From Plasmodium malariae (lineage: Eukaryota; Apicomplexa; Aconoidasida; Haemosporida; Plasmodiidae), in contig NW_021638326.1 of the NCBI RefSeq assembly GCF_900090045.1, positions 62,001 to 126,000 of the forward strand: DNA of 64,000 nucleotides, read 5' to 3'. Of the stretch, positions 1 to 13,903 are shown piece by piece (position 1 is the first letter of the stretch; the number at the start of each line of letters is the position of its first letter). A model generated the notes under the pieces. It saw nothing but the letters and a program-made list of their open reading frames with translations. It was not told the DNA's origin and searched no databases. Position numbers and translations under genes: made by a program.

Positions 1-3000
1 ATATAAAATTTATTCGGTAAAAATAACTTTAATCTATATATTGGCATTTTCTATTTTTTCTTAGTAGAAACACATGTATATATAGATGTTATTACCTATA
101 ATAATATATATAATTCCTTTTATTCTTACGTTTTTCATAGAATAAATTATCTATAAGCCAAAACATTATTAGTAATGATAATTTGTTTTTATTTTTGTTT
201 TTTTTGTATTATCTTTTTTATTTATTATTGATATAGGTTGTTCTAGTGTTATACAATTTTTTTAAATATCTTTTATATTTACTATAATGTATAAAAGAAC
301 GAGAACTAATATTATATAAATTATACTAAAGTGTTGCTATACTTGTGGAATGTTCTTATTAAAATGTACGCGTGACAGTTAACATTTTATTTATATCTAT
401 TACCTAACATTCCTTATTTACAGTATATATTATTTCATTGAATAATTTTAATATAGTATAATTTATTTTACATATATTTTCTCTTGTACATACCTGTTAC
501 AACTTTTATATATGAATCCTTTGATTTGAAAAAACAATATATTAAAAGTATATTTAGTTTTAATAATGAAATAAAATTTGGATACATATTAAAAATATAT
601 AAAAAAATATTAAGAAATAATTATACTAAAATTATTTATGCAATATAGTTGAAAAAAATATAAAATAAATTATAATACTCAAATAAGGAATCATAAAATA
701 ATAACTTGACGCAAAAGAAATAATATATTACGTTAGACAAAACAAAATATATTGAACCTTTGTAATTTTTTTTATTCATTAATTGATAGTTATATTCTTA
801 TAAGTAAATTAAAAATATATTATATATTTTTTTGTTCGTTTATACTTTTAATTAAAGAAAATAACATTTTTATAATAATAAATATTTATTTAGCCTACAT
901 AAAGAAAAAGATTATGTATAGTTTATAATACTTTTTAAGTTGTGAATAATTAATTGAAAACGCAGAACAATTTAAATTCACAAACAACAGAATAGGTTAT
1001 TATAGTATAAATTATATAAATTATTTACTATTTTAATATTACATTTGAAACATGTACATATGAAATATTGAATAGTGAGCAAATTAAAAAAGAATGTAAT
1101 AACAAATGCTTGTAATTAATTATTTCACGTATAAAATTAAGTTATTATTGTTAAGCAAAATAAATATGGTTTTCTAAAAAGTTTTATCTTAATTTTCTTT
1201 TATGCTTTAATTTATTTATATTAAAATTATTTGTTCGTTTTTCTATTCCTTTTATTTTAAGCTCTTACATTTTATTTAATTTTTTTTTTTTAAATATATT
1301 AATAACAATAAATATCGGATTATAAATAAAAATAAGTTATCATATTTTAAAGTATTATTTATATATATTTCTGTATTTGAATATATTATATAAATTTATG
1401 TAAATTTAATATATATAGTGAACATAACATTGTGGATTAATATATGGCAAAAAATAACAATATACTACGATATTATCAAACATTTGAAAGAATATTAAAA
1501 AAGCTACGTAAATTTATTTATAAAATATTTATAAAAAAAAAAATATATTTTTTTTCTTTTTTATTATATTTTTTAATATATGATAAGAGGTTTTGTACAA
1601 TACTGAAATTTATGGATTAGGTTTATTTATCAATAATACAAAATTAATAAAAATTTATATGAAATAATGAAATTTCCTTAATTTTATTGAGAATATGTCA
1701 TAAATCATTTTGCTTAAAAAATAATATTTAATACAAAAATAAATATATTTTTATGTAAAACATTAACATAATATAAGTTAAAACAAATGCTATATGCATA
1801 AAAAGTATTACAGAGTGAAACAGAAAAAATATGTAAAAGTAAATGACATTTGGATAGTGCAGTTATTTAAATAACAAATTATAATGGTTTCTTATTCATT
1901 AAGTACACGAACACCATGTAAAAACTGTAGTATATAAAATTTTAAAGAGGAACTAAGGTATTTTAATTTCTATTTAATGTTACTCAAACTAGAGCTTATA
2001 ATTAAAAACATATTATCATAGTTAAAACAGTCATAAATAATAATATACCTAAAATATAAAATAAAAAAATATATTTTGATGATAAGTATGTCTTATTTTT
2101 ACCAATGTTCTATTAGTTAAACATATACATATATAATTGTATCAAGTTATAAAAAGTACTTATTTTCATAAGTATTTTCACGAATAAATCAATAAATTAC
2201 ATTTTATAAGATTATTGTTATGTAAAATATGTGATATTATTTTTATGTTTTAATTAGTATCATTTCATATTATTTAGTTAAATAAAAACATTATATGTAT
2301 AATTTATTCGTTATAGAATTCTATTATTTTAATATTTATAATATAAAACGTGACATTCATATATACCGCATTTTTGATAATTTAATAATTATAGTATGAA
2401 AATTAATATATATGTATTTATCCTAAATTCATATATGATATATTCTTAATATTACGAATTTTTATTTAATTTTCATTATAATTCTTTTCATCTACTAGAT
2501 CTACTGATATTGTTACGCTTATTGAATTATTAATTTGTACTTTTTGATACATTTCCATTTATATATATTATCTGAACGAATTTCATATAAGAAATATTAC
2601 ATATCCTAAGAAACTTAAGGTAAAACAATAATTTGGAAATTGGTTATCCAATAAAAATTATTTCGTTTTTATATTTCTGTGCCTCTATTAATCATACTTT
2701 TACTTAAAAAATTTGTCTTTGGATTACATTAATATGTATATATTCGTATATTGTTCAATTTTTTACATGAGTTTTTATGTATGAACTTTTTATAGCACTA
2801 TTAAAAGCATACTCATATTTTATTACATTTGCAGTGTTATTAAAAAAAATTGCTCTGATCATTTTTTTTTTCAATTTTTTTTAATATATATTTCAATTAA
2901 ATTGTTGAGGATTATAAATTATATATACTATGAGATATATTATTGAGCATTTATGAATTACAATTTTGTATACTATATGTTATTTAATACCTGATGTAAG

Positions 3001-5900
3001 TCTTATATATCTTATAATTTGCAAAACTATTTATCTGTATTAATGTATTTCATTCATGTACATATTTTTATTTTTTGTCATTAAAGTTCAAGGAAAAGTA
3101 CAAGTGATTTAAATTATTATTAAATAAATTGAATATTTATGTATGCAACACTATTAAAACAGTAATTTGTTGTAGTATCATATTACAAAGATTGTGTAGA
3201 ACATTCTCATTTTTAAGTAAATTAATTTTTAGTGCTAAACAAAAGGAAACATTAAAAATATTGCAATAAGTGTTAATGTAATAGTTTAAAATAAAGATAT
3301 AAATTCATACAACTTAGCTATATAACTTAGTTTTTCTTGTTCTAGTAAACCCGAAAATGAGATTTTTATTATAACTGTATAACTTTGGGATTCAGTACTT
3401 TCATGTAGTACATTAATATCATTTAAGAGTAGTGCCTTTTGTGCTTCATTATATGATATTTACGAGGGGGATATTCATTTTTAACATTTTCAATTTTTGT
3501 GCAAAATTTATTGCATTTAGTGTAACATATGTATTTATATATCCATTATATAATCATTTATATTTTTCAACATAGGCCCGAAAACTATATATATAACATT
3601 ATTATTAAAACTTTTTAGAAATAGTAAAACATATAATTTATATGTTAAATTATAAAAAGGAGTAAAAAATAAAACATATCCTTGTAAAAAAGAAAAATAT
3701 TGATTTCTTTGGTAAATTATATATAAAACCATATAGAGAATATATTATTTTTGATAAAAATTAAATATATATAAGAACAATTTACTTTTTGTAGACACAG
3801 TATTATATAGCTAATATAAACATAAAAATTATATTGTGGAAATGGAAATTTAATAACTTGTCCTTACTAATAAGAGTTATTGTTATGTATTAATAATATT
3901 AATTATTAAATATAAAAATGATATGTTGCAAAAGTAGGTAAAGATTGTTGAGATATGGGAGTAAAATAAAAATATACTTATGTTATATTTACGTAATAAT
4001 GAAAAAATAAAATATTTTAATAGGAAATTAAACTTATTGTATATGACTTCTCAAATTGGGAAAAATATATATAATTTTTACTAATATTTATTTATTTTTT
4101 AAAAAATGGTCTCAAAAATATATTTAGAAATAATGAATATTGTTAAAATTGATAAATCCTATTTATATGTAAATGTCTCGGAGCATATTATTATACAAAG
4201 TGTTCAATATTGTGATATATTTTATAAGTTATATGTGTATATTTATGAATATTTAAAATGCTTTTTCTCATAATTTATATGTAAATATTAACTGTACTTA
4301 AAAATGTGATATTACCAAATTCGAAAAAAAAATCCCAAGAAACTAGATAAGAGTCTCCGTGTAAGCTTTAACGAAAATAACATATATATATATTAAAACA
4401 AAAAATATATTAGTGTCAATTTATATTGTTTTCTTTTGTTTTGTATTTTAAGTATAGTGTTTTAAATTTATATATTTTTTATTTTTTTTTAATTCTTTCA
4501 CTTGTTTAATCTAAAGAATAATATTTCCTAAAGTGAAAAATAATATATAGTTTTATATCGTATTACTCCAATATATTTCTTTGCGTATGGTATATTCATA
4601 ATTGTCATACCCAAGATTATAATGCATAAGGTATATAAATATTGAGGAATTATATATTTTTTTGCTAAAATTATTTTTAAAAATATATTACTTATGTTTA
4701 TTTTTTAATTTTTATTTTCAGAATTTGTTCCTGATATTATTGACTTGTAAAAAAATAAATAATAGTATAATATATTCTGCCGAAAACTATAAGAAAAATA
4801 TTACTAGAAAATATATTTTATTAAAATATACTTATTCTTATTTATTATCTACATATTATATTCCACAAATGATCTTAATATTTAAATATATTTAACTTTA
4901 TATATCTTCGAACCGACGAAAATATATAATATATTTTTGAGAAAATTTTACTTTATTATATCTATTTTTCCCTCATTATATTTTATTTTATTTAATTTAA
5001 TTTTTTTTTAAATATATAATTTTAATCAAAGAACACGAAAAAGAAATTAATTCTATGAGTATAAACAAATTTCATATAGAAATAATGATATATATTAAAA
5101 TTATTTAAAATATATTATTTTCAAAATTATGATACAACAATTTATAACTTCTTTTTTTCTGTTTATTTTAATTATCTTTAAAAAATAGATATTTTTAATA
5201 TATTAGTGGGTATCCTATTAGTATAATTTTTTTTAATATGTAATATATAATAAGGAAATGATTTTTCATAATTAATATAATACATAACTTAGGCAAAATG
5301 CTTTTTTTTATAATTAATATTACTACTATTATATTGTTATGATAATAACAGATTTTCAACTATAATAAACATTTGTTCCAAAATGTAGCGTTTGCAAAAT
5401 TGGCATTATTAATAAAAAACTATTATTATATTTATATATTAATCTCTTAATATATAGTATAATATATAACCTATATTCCATATTTCATATATTTTACATT
5501 TTACATATATTTAATAGTTTGAAATATTAAAAAAATTATATATAATATATATATATATATATATATTTTAAAAAAGAATTATATAAAAAGTATTTAATTA
5601 CTGTACTATATTAAATTTTATATTTTTTGTATATTTATGAATGAATACGAATTATATTATTTTTATTAAAGATAATTTTTTATTAATATCATTAAGATAA
5701 AAATTATATAATAAATTTATAAAGTTTCTATTATTGGTATCAGTTGTAAAATACATTTATATTATCTACATATAATTATATTCTTATAAATAAATACAAA
5801 ATTAATAAAATAAATACATTATCCTTTATAATTAAGACAATATTTTAGTATTGTTTGTTGTTTTCTTACTGAATGTAGTACAATTTTAAAATTATATATC
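1..5900. other. AT-rich intergenic DNA without recognisable gene
   Basis: I see no fam-type exon, STP1-like exon, RNA gene or telomeric repeat here. The open frames on either strand are short and made of Ile/Tyr/Phe/Asn/Lys, as expected by chance at this base composition. An AT-microsatellite lies near 5545-5567. A degenerate copy of the upstream box of the fam genes may sit around 5470-5500 (cctatattccatattt), about 430 nt before the decayed exon 1 at 5901. Confidence 0.6.
5545..5567. repeat. (AT)n microsatellite
   Basis: Uninterrupted alternating A/T run of about 23 bases, upstream of the decayed fam gene. Confidence 0.85.
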
Positions 5901-6762
5901 ACAGGAAAAAAAATTAGGTCAAAGTTTTTTATTAAAATTGGTATGTTTATACTTTCATCTAGAATATATAGTTTTTACAATGAAGAGGTATGATAATTTT
6001 ATTTAAGGAAATTTGTATTTTTTATTTATCCGGTTCTTATTTTTATCACCTATGATTTTGAGATTGAGATTAACTATTATTTTAAATAATAAATATATAT
6101 TTTTTTTTATTAGAATATGTTTAATATATTTATGGGAGACCATACATATGATATAAAATTAGATTTAAGAAATTTTCGATTACTAGCAGAACTTGAACAT
6201 AAAATCATTTCACATATTATATATTCACAACAGATACCTAATTATTAAAAGAATGACGAAACATTTGTATTTAGAAATGGAAAGAGGAACAAACAAACAA
6301 GCACACAATCAAGGAGAAGTTCTTTATATGAAGAATTCAATAAAAAATATAAGGTACAAAAAAATTAATATATGGAAAAAAACAATTATCTCATTTTGAA
6401 AAAAAACATTCAAGTAACATGATTACATAGATTTTATTATAAAAAAAAAATCTTCAATTAGTAATAAGACATACCCAAAATTAATATGTAAAAAGTTTGG
6501 GCATAAAATGTTATTACCTACTTTAGTATTCTTTTTGGCATTATTAGCATCATTAGGAGGTTCAATATGTAGTTTTTTTGGTCAAAGTAAAAATTTTAAT
6601 ACTACTGTTAGTTATGACTACGTTAATATAATTTTAAAAGATGAATGCGATATAACATTTCTTGTATTTTTGGGTATATTAATTGTTATATTGTTGATAT
6701 GATCTGCTTTTACTTATATGAAGTTTAGAAAATATAAAAGAATTTTGAAAACTAAATGTTAG
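5901..6762 (+). pseudogene. fam-l/fam-m type A pseudogene, start codon lost and frames broken
   Basis: This is a decayed relative of the type A genes at 13904 and 24361. The exon 1 equivalent (5901-5987) still encodes a signal-like stretch (KFFIKIGMFILSSRIYSFYN) and ends at a GT donor at 5988, but the ATG position now reads ACA at 5901. The acceptor AG is at 6112-6113 and exon 2 starts at 6114. It keeps NFRLLAE, the only canonical PEXEL (RxLxE) in the window, then stops at about 6246. Frame-shifted pieces follow: ISNKTYPKLICKKFGHKMLL matches the ISDKxYKKIxxKKYGLRLxL region just before TM1, a first hydrophobic segment is at 6508-6590, and a second near 6645-6700 is followed by a stop and a tail resembling the family end, closing at 6762. 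Several independent lesions make a sequencing-error explanation unlikely. It lies 1.9 kb before a type B gene, so it may once have formed an A/B doublet. Confidence 0.85.
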
Positions 6763-8215
6763 AATGGATAAAAAAAATGTTATTATTTACGTAGTGTACC
6801 TGGTAATCTGAATACAAAAGTGCATTATAATTACTTATATGTTCAATAAAGATATGCATAATTGTCTAAATTATATGAATGTACATATGCTAGCTAGAAC
6901 GTTTGGTACTCAAAAGTAAATAGATGCTTTATTAGTATATTTGTTATTTTGAATGTATTGGTGCTACACAATATGTTTTTAGAGTCTTTCTTCTGTTATA
7001 TTAAGTATTACAGTGTGATATTTATATTTATGTATTAAAATAGATACTGATGAATGGTATATGTATATGAGATAAAATTAATACATTATGGAATAATCAT
7101 GGAATTTTATTGGTGTATGATAATTTGTGCTTGAAATAAAACTTGTTCGTTTCAATTTTCCTTGTTGCTCTAGTACAAATATATTATTTTTTTAAATAAC
7201 TTTAATAAGATCATTGTTAGTTTTGAAATAAGGATAAAAGTGTATAGTTCTTTATTTAATAGAATGAAGTGAAAATATATTGTTGCATTAATGTGTATAT
7301 ATATATTTATTTCTTACTTATAAATAAGCATAAAATTTATTCTATAAAATACGTTTTTTAACAAACACAAAATTATAATATTTTTTGTAAATATATTTTT
7401 AATAAATGATTAGTTCTATATGTTTTAAAAGATAAAATATAAATATATCATAAAACAATATCTTTATTAAATACTGGTTTTATGTAACTTTAATAATTTC
7501 ATACTTCTAAATCATCACAATTAAATGAAAAGTTAAAAACATTTTTTAACCTATTGTTGTGTCTATGTGTGTTTTTATTTCATTTTTGCAAAATTACTTA
7601 AATATGTATTATAAAAAATATTTAAAAATAAACATACTATAAATTGTTTTTATAACTTATGATAATAAAGAACGGAAATAAATTGTTAATTTTTATTAAT
7701 TATTGTTGCATATGTTAAAATTCTTTTTTTTTTTTTTCTTCTTTTTATATTACTAAAAGAATATATATATATATATATATGTATATTTAAATAAAAAAAA
7801 ATTATTTCCTTAAAAATAAAGAAGCTTAACTAGTTATTTAGTATAAATTACGTATAATTAAAAATTTTTAAATTGAAAAATTATATTATAAAAATAAAGG
7901 AACAGTGACTATTTATCTTTGAAATATATTTTTTTTTAAGTTTCTACATTATACATATTTTATTTTTAAATTATAATATGGACAATAAAATTTTAAATAC
8001 GTTTATGTATTAACTAATGAATGTGGAATAAATTTTATATAATAAAATTTGTAAGTAATGCAGTTTTCTTTATTTATTTTTACTATTATTAAAATTATTA
8101 ATATGTTTTATGCATAACCATTTTTCCAAAAATATTATGCTTATAAAATTAGTATAATTAATTGAAAAAAATTATTAAAATAGATAATCATTCACTTTTT
8201 CTATAAAAGAAAGAA
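6763..8215. other. intergenic, 3' flank of pseudogene and 5' flank of type B gene
   Basis: No coding signal. The stretch near 7130-7290 resembles DNA found at a similar distance after other fam genes (for example near 29200). A (AT)n run lies at 7761-7780. Confidence 0.5.
7761..7780. repeat. (AT)n microsatellite
   Basis: Twenty bases of uninterrupted alternating A/T just before a TGTATATTT stretch and an A tract. Confidence 0.8.
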
Positions 8216-8240
8216 TTATCTATCTTCTCTATATTCTATA
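8216..8240 (+). promoter_or_regulatory. conserved fam upstream box (gene at 8630)
   Basis: The box reads ttatctatcttctctatatt and continues tctata. Its TTCTCT core is at 8225, 405 nt before the ATG. It is preceded by an aaaattagtataattaattg stretch that resembles the segment preceding the box at other family members. Its function, promoter element or transcription start, is inferred from position and conservation only. Confidence 0.5.
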
Positions 8241-8629
8241 TTGTGTAAATACCAAATTTATCTTAATAATAAGAAATCATATAATTTTTTTGTATTTTAA
8301 AAATATATAATAAAAAAATTATTTTATTACTTTGCAATATTAAATAGTAATTTATATATTTCTAATATATATAAATGAATGCAAATTATATTATACTAAT
8401 TAATGTAACATTTATAAAAATACCATTAAAATAATAATTATATAATGTAGTTTTAATGCTACTTTGTATATATAGCGAAAAATATTATAGTTATATAAAC
8501 TTTACTATGTATTTAGAAAAAAATAAAAAACAAATTAAATGAATAATTATGGTATCTTTAACATAAAACAAATATTATATTATTGTTCATATTTTTCTTA
8601 CTGAGCATATTACAAAATTATATTTCTAT

Positions 8630-9528
8630 ATGATGAAACAAAAAATTATGTTTCTCCTATTTTTTAAAATTTCTGGTTTTATTTTTTTTTTATCTTGGAT
8701 AAGTCATTTTAATAATGAAGCTGTATGATAATATTATATAGATATATTTTCACTTTTCATAATTTTTACGTGCTATTTTTATTACTACTGCTTTTCAGAA
8801 TTACTTTATATCATATATTAAATAATATATATTTATGTTCTTTTTTTTAGAGTACGTTTATCAAATATTTAGATAAGAACTATAATAATCGTAGCAAAAT
8901 AGATAAAAAAAATTATAGATTACTGGCAAAATATAAACAGTGTAAGAATTACAACGATGTAGGTTTAAAAGATAATATACAAAATAAATGGGAGCACGAA
9001 GAAAAAAATATATATAATAATAATAAATGGGTAAAGGGAAAGAACAAACAGTCTAATAGAAGTTTATTAAATAAGGCACAATACTACACAGAATTTATAG
9101 ATTATAATAATGGAATGTTTGATGGAAAACATTTTCATTTTGAAAAAAAATGGATAAAAAAAAAAGATTATGATGATTTTCTTGAAAAAAAAAGAAGAAT
9201 TCGTGATATAACTTTAAAAAAAATAAAATTTAGAAAATACAGATATGGAGTTGCAATATTTGTTATTTTTTTATTGTTTGGAATAGGTGTACCCTTATCA
9301 TCTGGAATTTCATTTTTGGATGTTAAATGGGATGCGATTAAAGAAGATCCATTTGGATATTATTTTTATTATTATCTAGGAAATATACCAGAATATGTAC
9401 AACATTATTTCTATATAATATTATATAGTTTGCTTATAATTATATTATCAATAATTTTTATAGTAACTATGTATAAGATCTTAAGAAATAATGAAAAATA
9501 TAAAAAAATTAAGTTAATGACCGAGTAA
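8630..9528 (+). CDS. fam-l/fam-m family exported protein, type B core (two exons, 256 aa)
   Basis: Join 8630-8722 and 8851-9528; the 128-bp phase-0 intron runs from GTATGATAAT to TTTTTTTTAG. Exon 1 opens with a double ATG (8630, 8633) and encodes a signal-anchor-like stretch (LLFFKISGFIFFLSWISHFN). Exon 2 carries the PEXEL-like RLLAK at about residues 54-58, a Lys/Asn-rich variable linker, then the type B core YNNGMFDGKHFHFEKKWIKK from about 117. TM1 is at about 164-180 and TM2 at about 217-238, enclosing a 36-residue loop, and the tail is RNNEKYKKIKLMTE. The family is predicted to be exported to the infected red cell, and an RH5-like helical fold has been proposed for fam-l/fam-m; the sequence shows only the secretory and membrane features. 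Its closest relative here is the gene at 42923 (shared DDFLEKKRRIRDITLKK). Function is unknown, and the fam-l versus fam-m label is tentative (fam-m preferred). Confidence 0.93.
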
Positions 9529-9699
9529 AATGAATAATAAGGTATACATATGTATATATGTAAAATATTGTTTAATATAATATTGTAAATGTAACATTAT
9601 TATTGATATATATATAAAATATGTATTTAATTGCTATAGTATCATAAGTGAGCTTGTATAAACCTGGCCTCTTTGATAAAGTACATTATTATATTATGT

Positions 9700-9746
9700 T
9701 CTTAATTTTTTTTGAATTCGAATTTTTTAACATTTTCAAGTTTTTA
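9700..9746 (+). promoter_or_regulatory. conserved fam 3' element (gene at 8630)
   Basis: The core gaattcgaattttttaacat begins at about 9714, 186 nt after the stop, followed by tttcaagttttt. A role in 3' end formation or mRNA stability is inferred from constant spacing alone. Confidence 0.4.
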
Positions 9747-12700
9747 TTTTGAATTAGTTCTGTAACTTATTTTAATATTATGGCATAATATATATATTTT
9801 TGTATTTAAATACATTTCTATAAATATAAATATAAATATTGTTACTATATATTTTATAAATAATAGTAGAATTTAAACAGTTTTTTAGGAATATTATAAT
9901 TTATATTTGTAATAAACAGTATTATTTTTATTTTACGTTTTCTAGTATAAAATTATTATTTATTTATGTTTTTAGGAAAATGTATGATTTATCTTAAACT
10001 AAAAATAAACGTGTCTTGTTTTCTATTCTATGAAAGGAATTCAATGAATTTGGATACATTTATGTGCGTATGTATATGTTTACTAAAATAAAAACTTAAT
10101 ATTTATTATGTGGAATAGGTTTTAAGAGAAATATACAGAATATTGATTGTAAATATTTTTTATGAGTCCTTTAATTTTTTTTGCATGATGTAAATGTTAA
10201 ACTATAAATATATAATAAAAGAACATATTTTTTTCATTATGAATTATTTACAAGTGCTTATTAAACTGAGAATACTAAATAATTAAATAAATATAAATAA
10301 TTTAAACAATTTATAATTTTATTATTTTTCTTCATAATACAATTAATTCAGGCTTGTATAAACTAATTGAATATATATTATATTGGAAATTACTATATAA
10401 ATATGGTATATATTTTTTAATTACTTTTTTTATCATCAGACGAATAAGATTAATGAATAAAATTTATTCATATATTAATAGATAATTTGTTGAAATTCTT
10501 TTTTTTCTATTTTTTTTTTTTTTTAATATTATTTACTTATCTATAGTATAATATTTCTATAGTATAATTTAAAATATTTTTACTTTAGTAATTGGAACAA
10601 ATTCTGAGTTACTCATGAATGTCATTCAATATATCTAGAAAAAAATTTATAGCCATTGAGTCAAAATATTGTGAATGCATAAAAAAATGGGAGTACTTTT
10701 TTCTTGCATAAAACAAAATTTTTATTTTTAACAAAAATGGGTATATTGAACATGACACATCCTCAATTACAGTGTTGAAATAATTTTATAACTATAAAAA
10801 CCTTATTTGTAATTATGAAAAGTATTAGTAAATCCTCGCACAAAATACCAAACTCATATTTTGTGACTTTATAAAAATTAAATTATTTTTTTATATTTTA
10901 TGTCAATTCATTTTCCCCTTTTTTTAGCGTGATTATTGGAGCTTTTTGTTTAAGTAAATACAGTGATTTTAGTAAACTATAAATGTGTATAGTTCTTGCT
11001 TCTGTTTTTAATAATTAATTTTACGATATTATGTGTTCCATTTATCTTTTATTTTACTTATATATATTTTATTTTATATATTTTTTATAATTCCTATCTC
11101 ATTTTTTTGGAATTATTTGTAAGTTTTGAAATTAATTCTGAAGTTTTGTTATTCGCATTTTGTTCCTTTATCAGGATATAGTTGTACAAGGCTCAGAATA
11201 GCTTACTTAACTTCTGGTACATTAAGTATAAATATAATTAGGCTAAAAAAGATATTTTTACGACATTTTATCTAGCATAAGTTTTTATTTTTTATGTACA
11301 TTGAAGAAAATTCTACTTATATATAGATTCAGATATGTAAAATTCACAAGTTTAAGGATTAACATATATTTCGGGATATATAAAAAAGAAAATATAACTC
11401 ATCATAAATAAATTACATTATACTATTTTAATTGTTCTAAATAAAATATACATTAATATTTCATTAGATACAAATTATGTTATTCCTAGCGTTTATATGA
11501 AAATTAAAATATATATTATTTCTTAGAGTTTTATGCTTGTCTTTTTGAATATGTAATTAGAAAATTTTAAATGATAAATATTTTCATAAAATATTTACAA
11601 TATTAATACATGGGTAAAAAAACATATATTAAAAAATTCTATTTTTTATATAATGTCATTGTTCATTTATTATTTTATATAAAGTGTCCCTCGAAGTAGA
11701 AACCTTATTACAGTCATTTGAAAGCATATTAATTATACTTATAATTATTTAATTAAAAGAAAACTTTTTTTTTACACTGTTATAATAATATTCATTTCAT
11801 CATTAAAAACAAAAATAAAATATACCATGATGCATTTATCCAAATAAACGTCATACATACGAGTATATATAAAGAGATTCAATTAGTACATATATATTTA
11901 GTTTTTATACATTATTATTCTTCATATATTTTAATATTCTGGATGTTTTTTACACTAATTAAAAAGTATAACACATAATTCATATATAAATTATTCAACG
12001 TATTTTAAGCATAAAACAAAATTTATTAATTTTTATGTAAATAAGCACTATTTAATAGTTGGTATATTATATTTTTTTAACGTTTAACTTTTTATGATAA
12101 TGAATTTTTATGTAATTAGGAGAGTATATAAAAAGAATTAAAAAAATGAAAAAAGGAATTTAGAGTTATACTAATAATAGCTAATGAATAAGTTTTTAAA
12201 GAAATCTAAATGTATAAGAATATCGTCTTATTGAGGAACAAATGAAAAAAAAAATAAGGGGATAGATATATATATATGGATATAGAAATATATTTAAAAA
12301 AAAAATAATAATTAAAAAAAGTAATAATCCATGTTAATAAATATGTTTACTAACGGATACATTTTTTTGTAAATAGCAGTCATTATATATAAAAAAAATA
12401 ATCATAATATATATAGCTCTAAGAATTTATTTTTGTTTTTTTTTTTTTGATTATATTATTTGGTATGTTTATAATAAACTTTTTGATATAATTGGTTATT
12501 TTCTGTGCAATTTATAATTTTTTTTTTTTTTTATATTTAATAATTTATTTTATAACTATTATAAAGCCATATACATATTTAGAAATTTTTTATATAAAAT
12601 ATCTAATAACAATGAAAATTAAGTTAACATATTATAGGTAACAAAAATTATGGCTGTATATTAAGGAATAGTATTCAGTTTATGGATAATTGCTAACATA

Positions 12701-13445
12701 CAGTTGTATTTTATTGATTTATTGTATGTTGCTAATTATAAATACTGGGAATTATAATGTTATAATAATAACGGAATAGATAAGTGCATTTGCTATATTA
12801 TTATCCTACTGTGGTAACTATTAATTGAATTATATTTTTTATAAATTACATAAATATCTATGAAATATTAAAATGTTAAAAAGGAGATACAATTTTATTA
12901 AAGGAAATATAAACAAATAATGTAATTAACCAAGATTATTTTGATAAAAATTCGTTTAATTCTAGAATCACAGTTTTTGCACTTTTGTTCTTATTATATT
13001 ATATGAATACTTTTTCTAAATATATATATTTAATTAAAAAAAAATAAAGAAAAAATTATATAGAAGAATTTGAAAACATTTCCTTTACAAGTTGACATAT
13101 AAAATATACTTAATAAAAAATAATAACTTTCAAAAATTATTATATATAAAATTATAATTTATTTAACTATGAAAAATGGATTTTTTAATAGATTTTCGTT
13201 GTGCGTTATAAATTCGATATTTAAATTGAAATGTGGTCCTTTATGAAATAACATTCTTATATTTAATATGTCATAAAGAATTGAATAGCATATTGCTTTT
13301 TTTGTTTATCATAAATATTATTATATTCTTAAAAGGATTGATATTTTTTATCCATAGTAAGTTGTTTTTAATAAACCTAATGTTCATTAAATTAGAATTA
13401 TTAATATAAAAATATCGTTAGAATAATTTTAATTCTTTTAACATA
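9747..13445. other. intergenic DNA between type B and type A genes
   Basis: This 3.7 kb gap holds no supported gene. A 61-codon open frame at 10996-11181 is a hydrophobic F/I/Y/L string with no family similarity and looks like chance. The equivalent gap in the second unit (44.0-45.9 kb) is much shorter, so most of the extra DNA was gained here or lost there. Confidence 0.5.
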
Positions 13446-13506
13446 TAGAATACTAGATTACTATATAGAATACACTTCTAAATACTATATATTCCATATA
13501 CTACAT
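13446..13506 (+). promoter_or_regulatory. fam upstream box, diverged form (gene at 13904)
   Basis: The box is a diverged repeat of TATAGAATAC-like words and atactatatattccatata; the part aligning with the TTCTCT core (TTCCAT, 13492) is 412 nt from the ATG. The preceding aaattagaattattaatata (about 13390) is also found before the 45.9 kb box. Confidence 0.4.
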
Positions 13507-13903
13507 AAACTCAATGTTTAAATATAATAAAAAAAAAATATATATATTTTATTTTATTATATAAATGTTTAGCAAAAAAGCAATTTAATTACTGTATTAT
13601 ATTATATAATTAAACTATATAGTTTAAATATTCTTGATTAAATTAAATTTTTTTTTTTTTTTTTAAATTACTTATTTGAAAATATAATAAAGATAATAAT
13701 TCTTTTAATATGTCTTTAGATTTCTTATTTTTTGTGTTTGTTTTAAAATACATTCGAGTTATACGTGCTTTATTATATTTTTACGAAAATATATTTTTTA
13801 AAAATTAGAAAAACGAAAGTGGCATCATTTATAAAAGGAAGTATACCATATTATTGTAAATATGTTAGTAACAGTATATAATATAATTCAAAAAATGTAT
13901 ATC

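Noticed and set aside
3535..4895. Short frames at 3535-3732 and 4662-4895, and others at 10996, 22088, 33066, 49651 and 56972
   Set aside because: Length and composition fit chance open frames in sequence this AT-rich; none has a fam, STP1 or other recognised motif.
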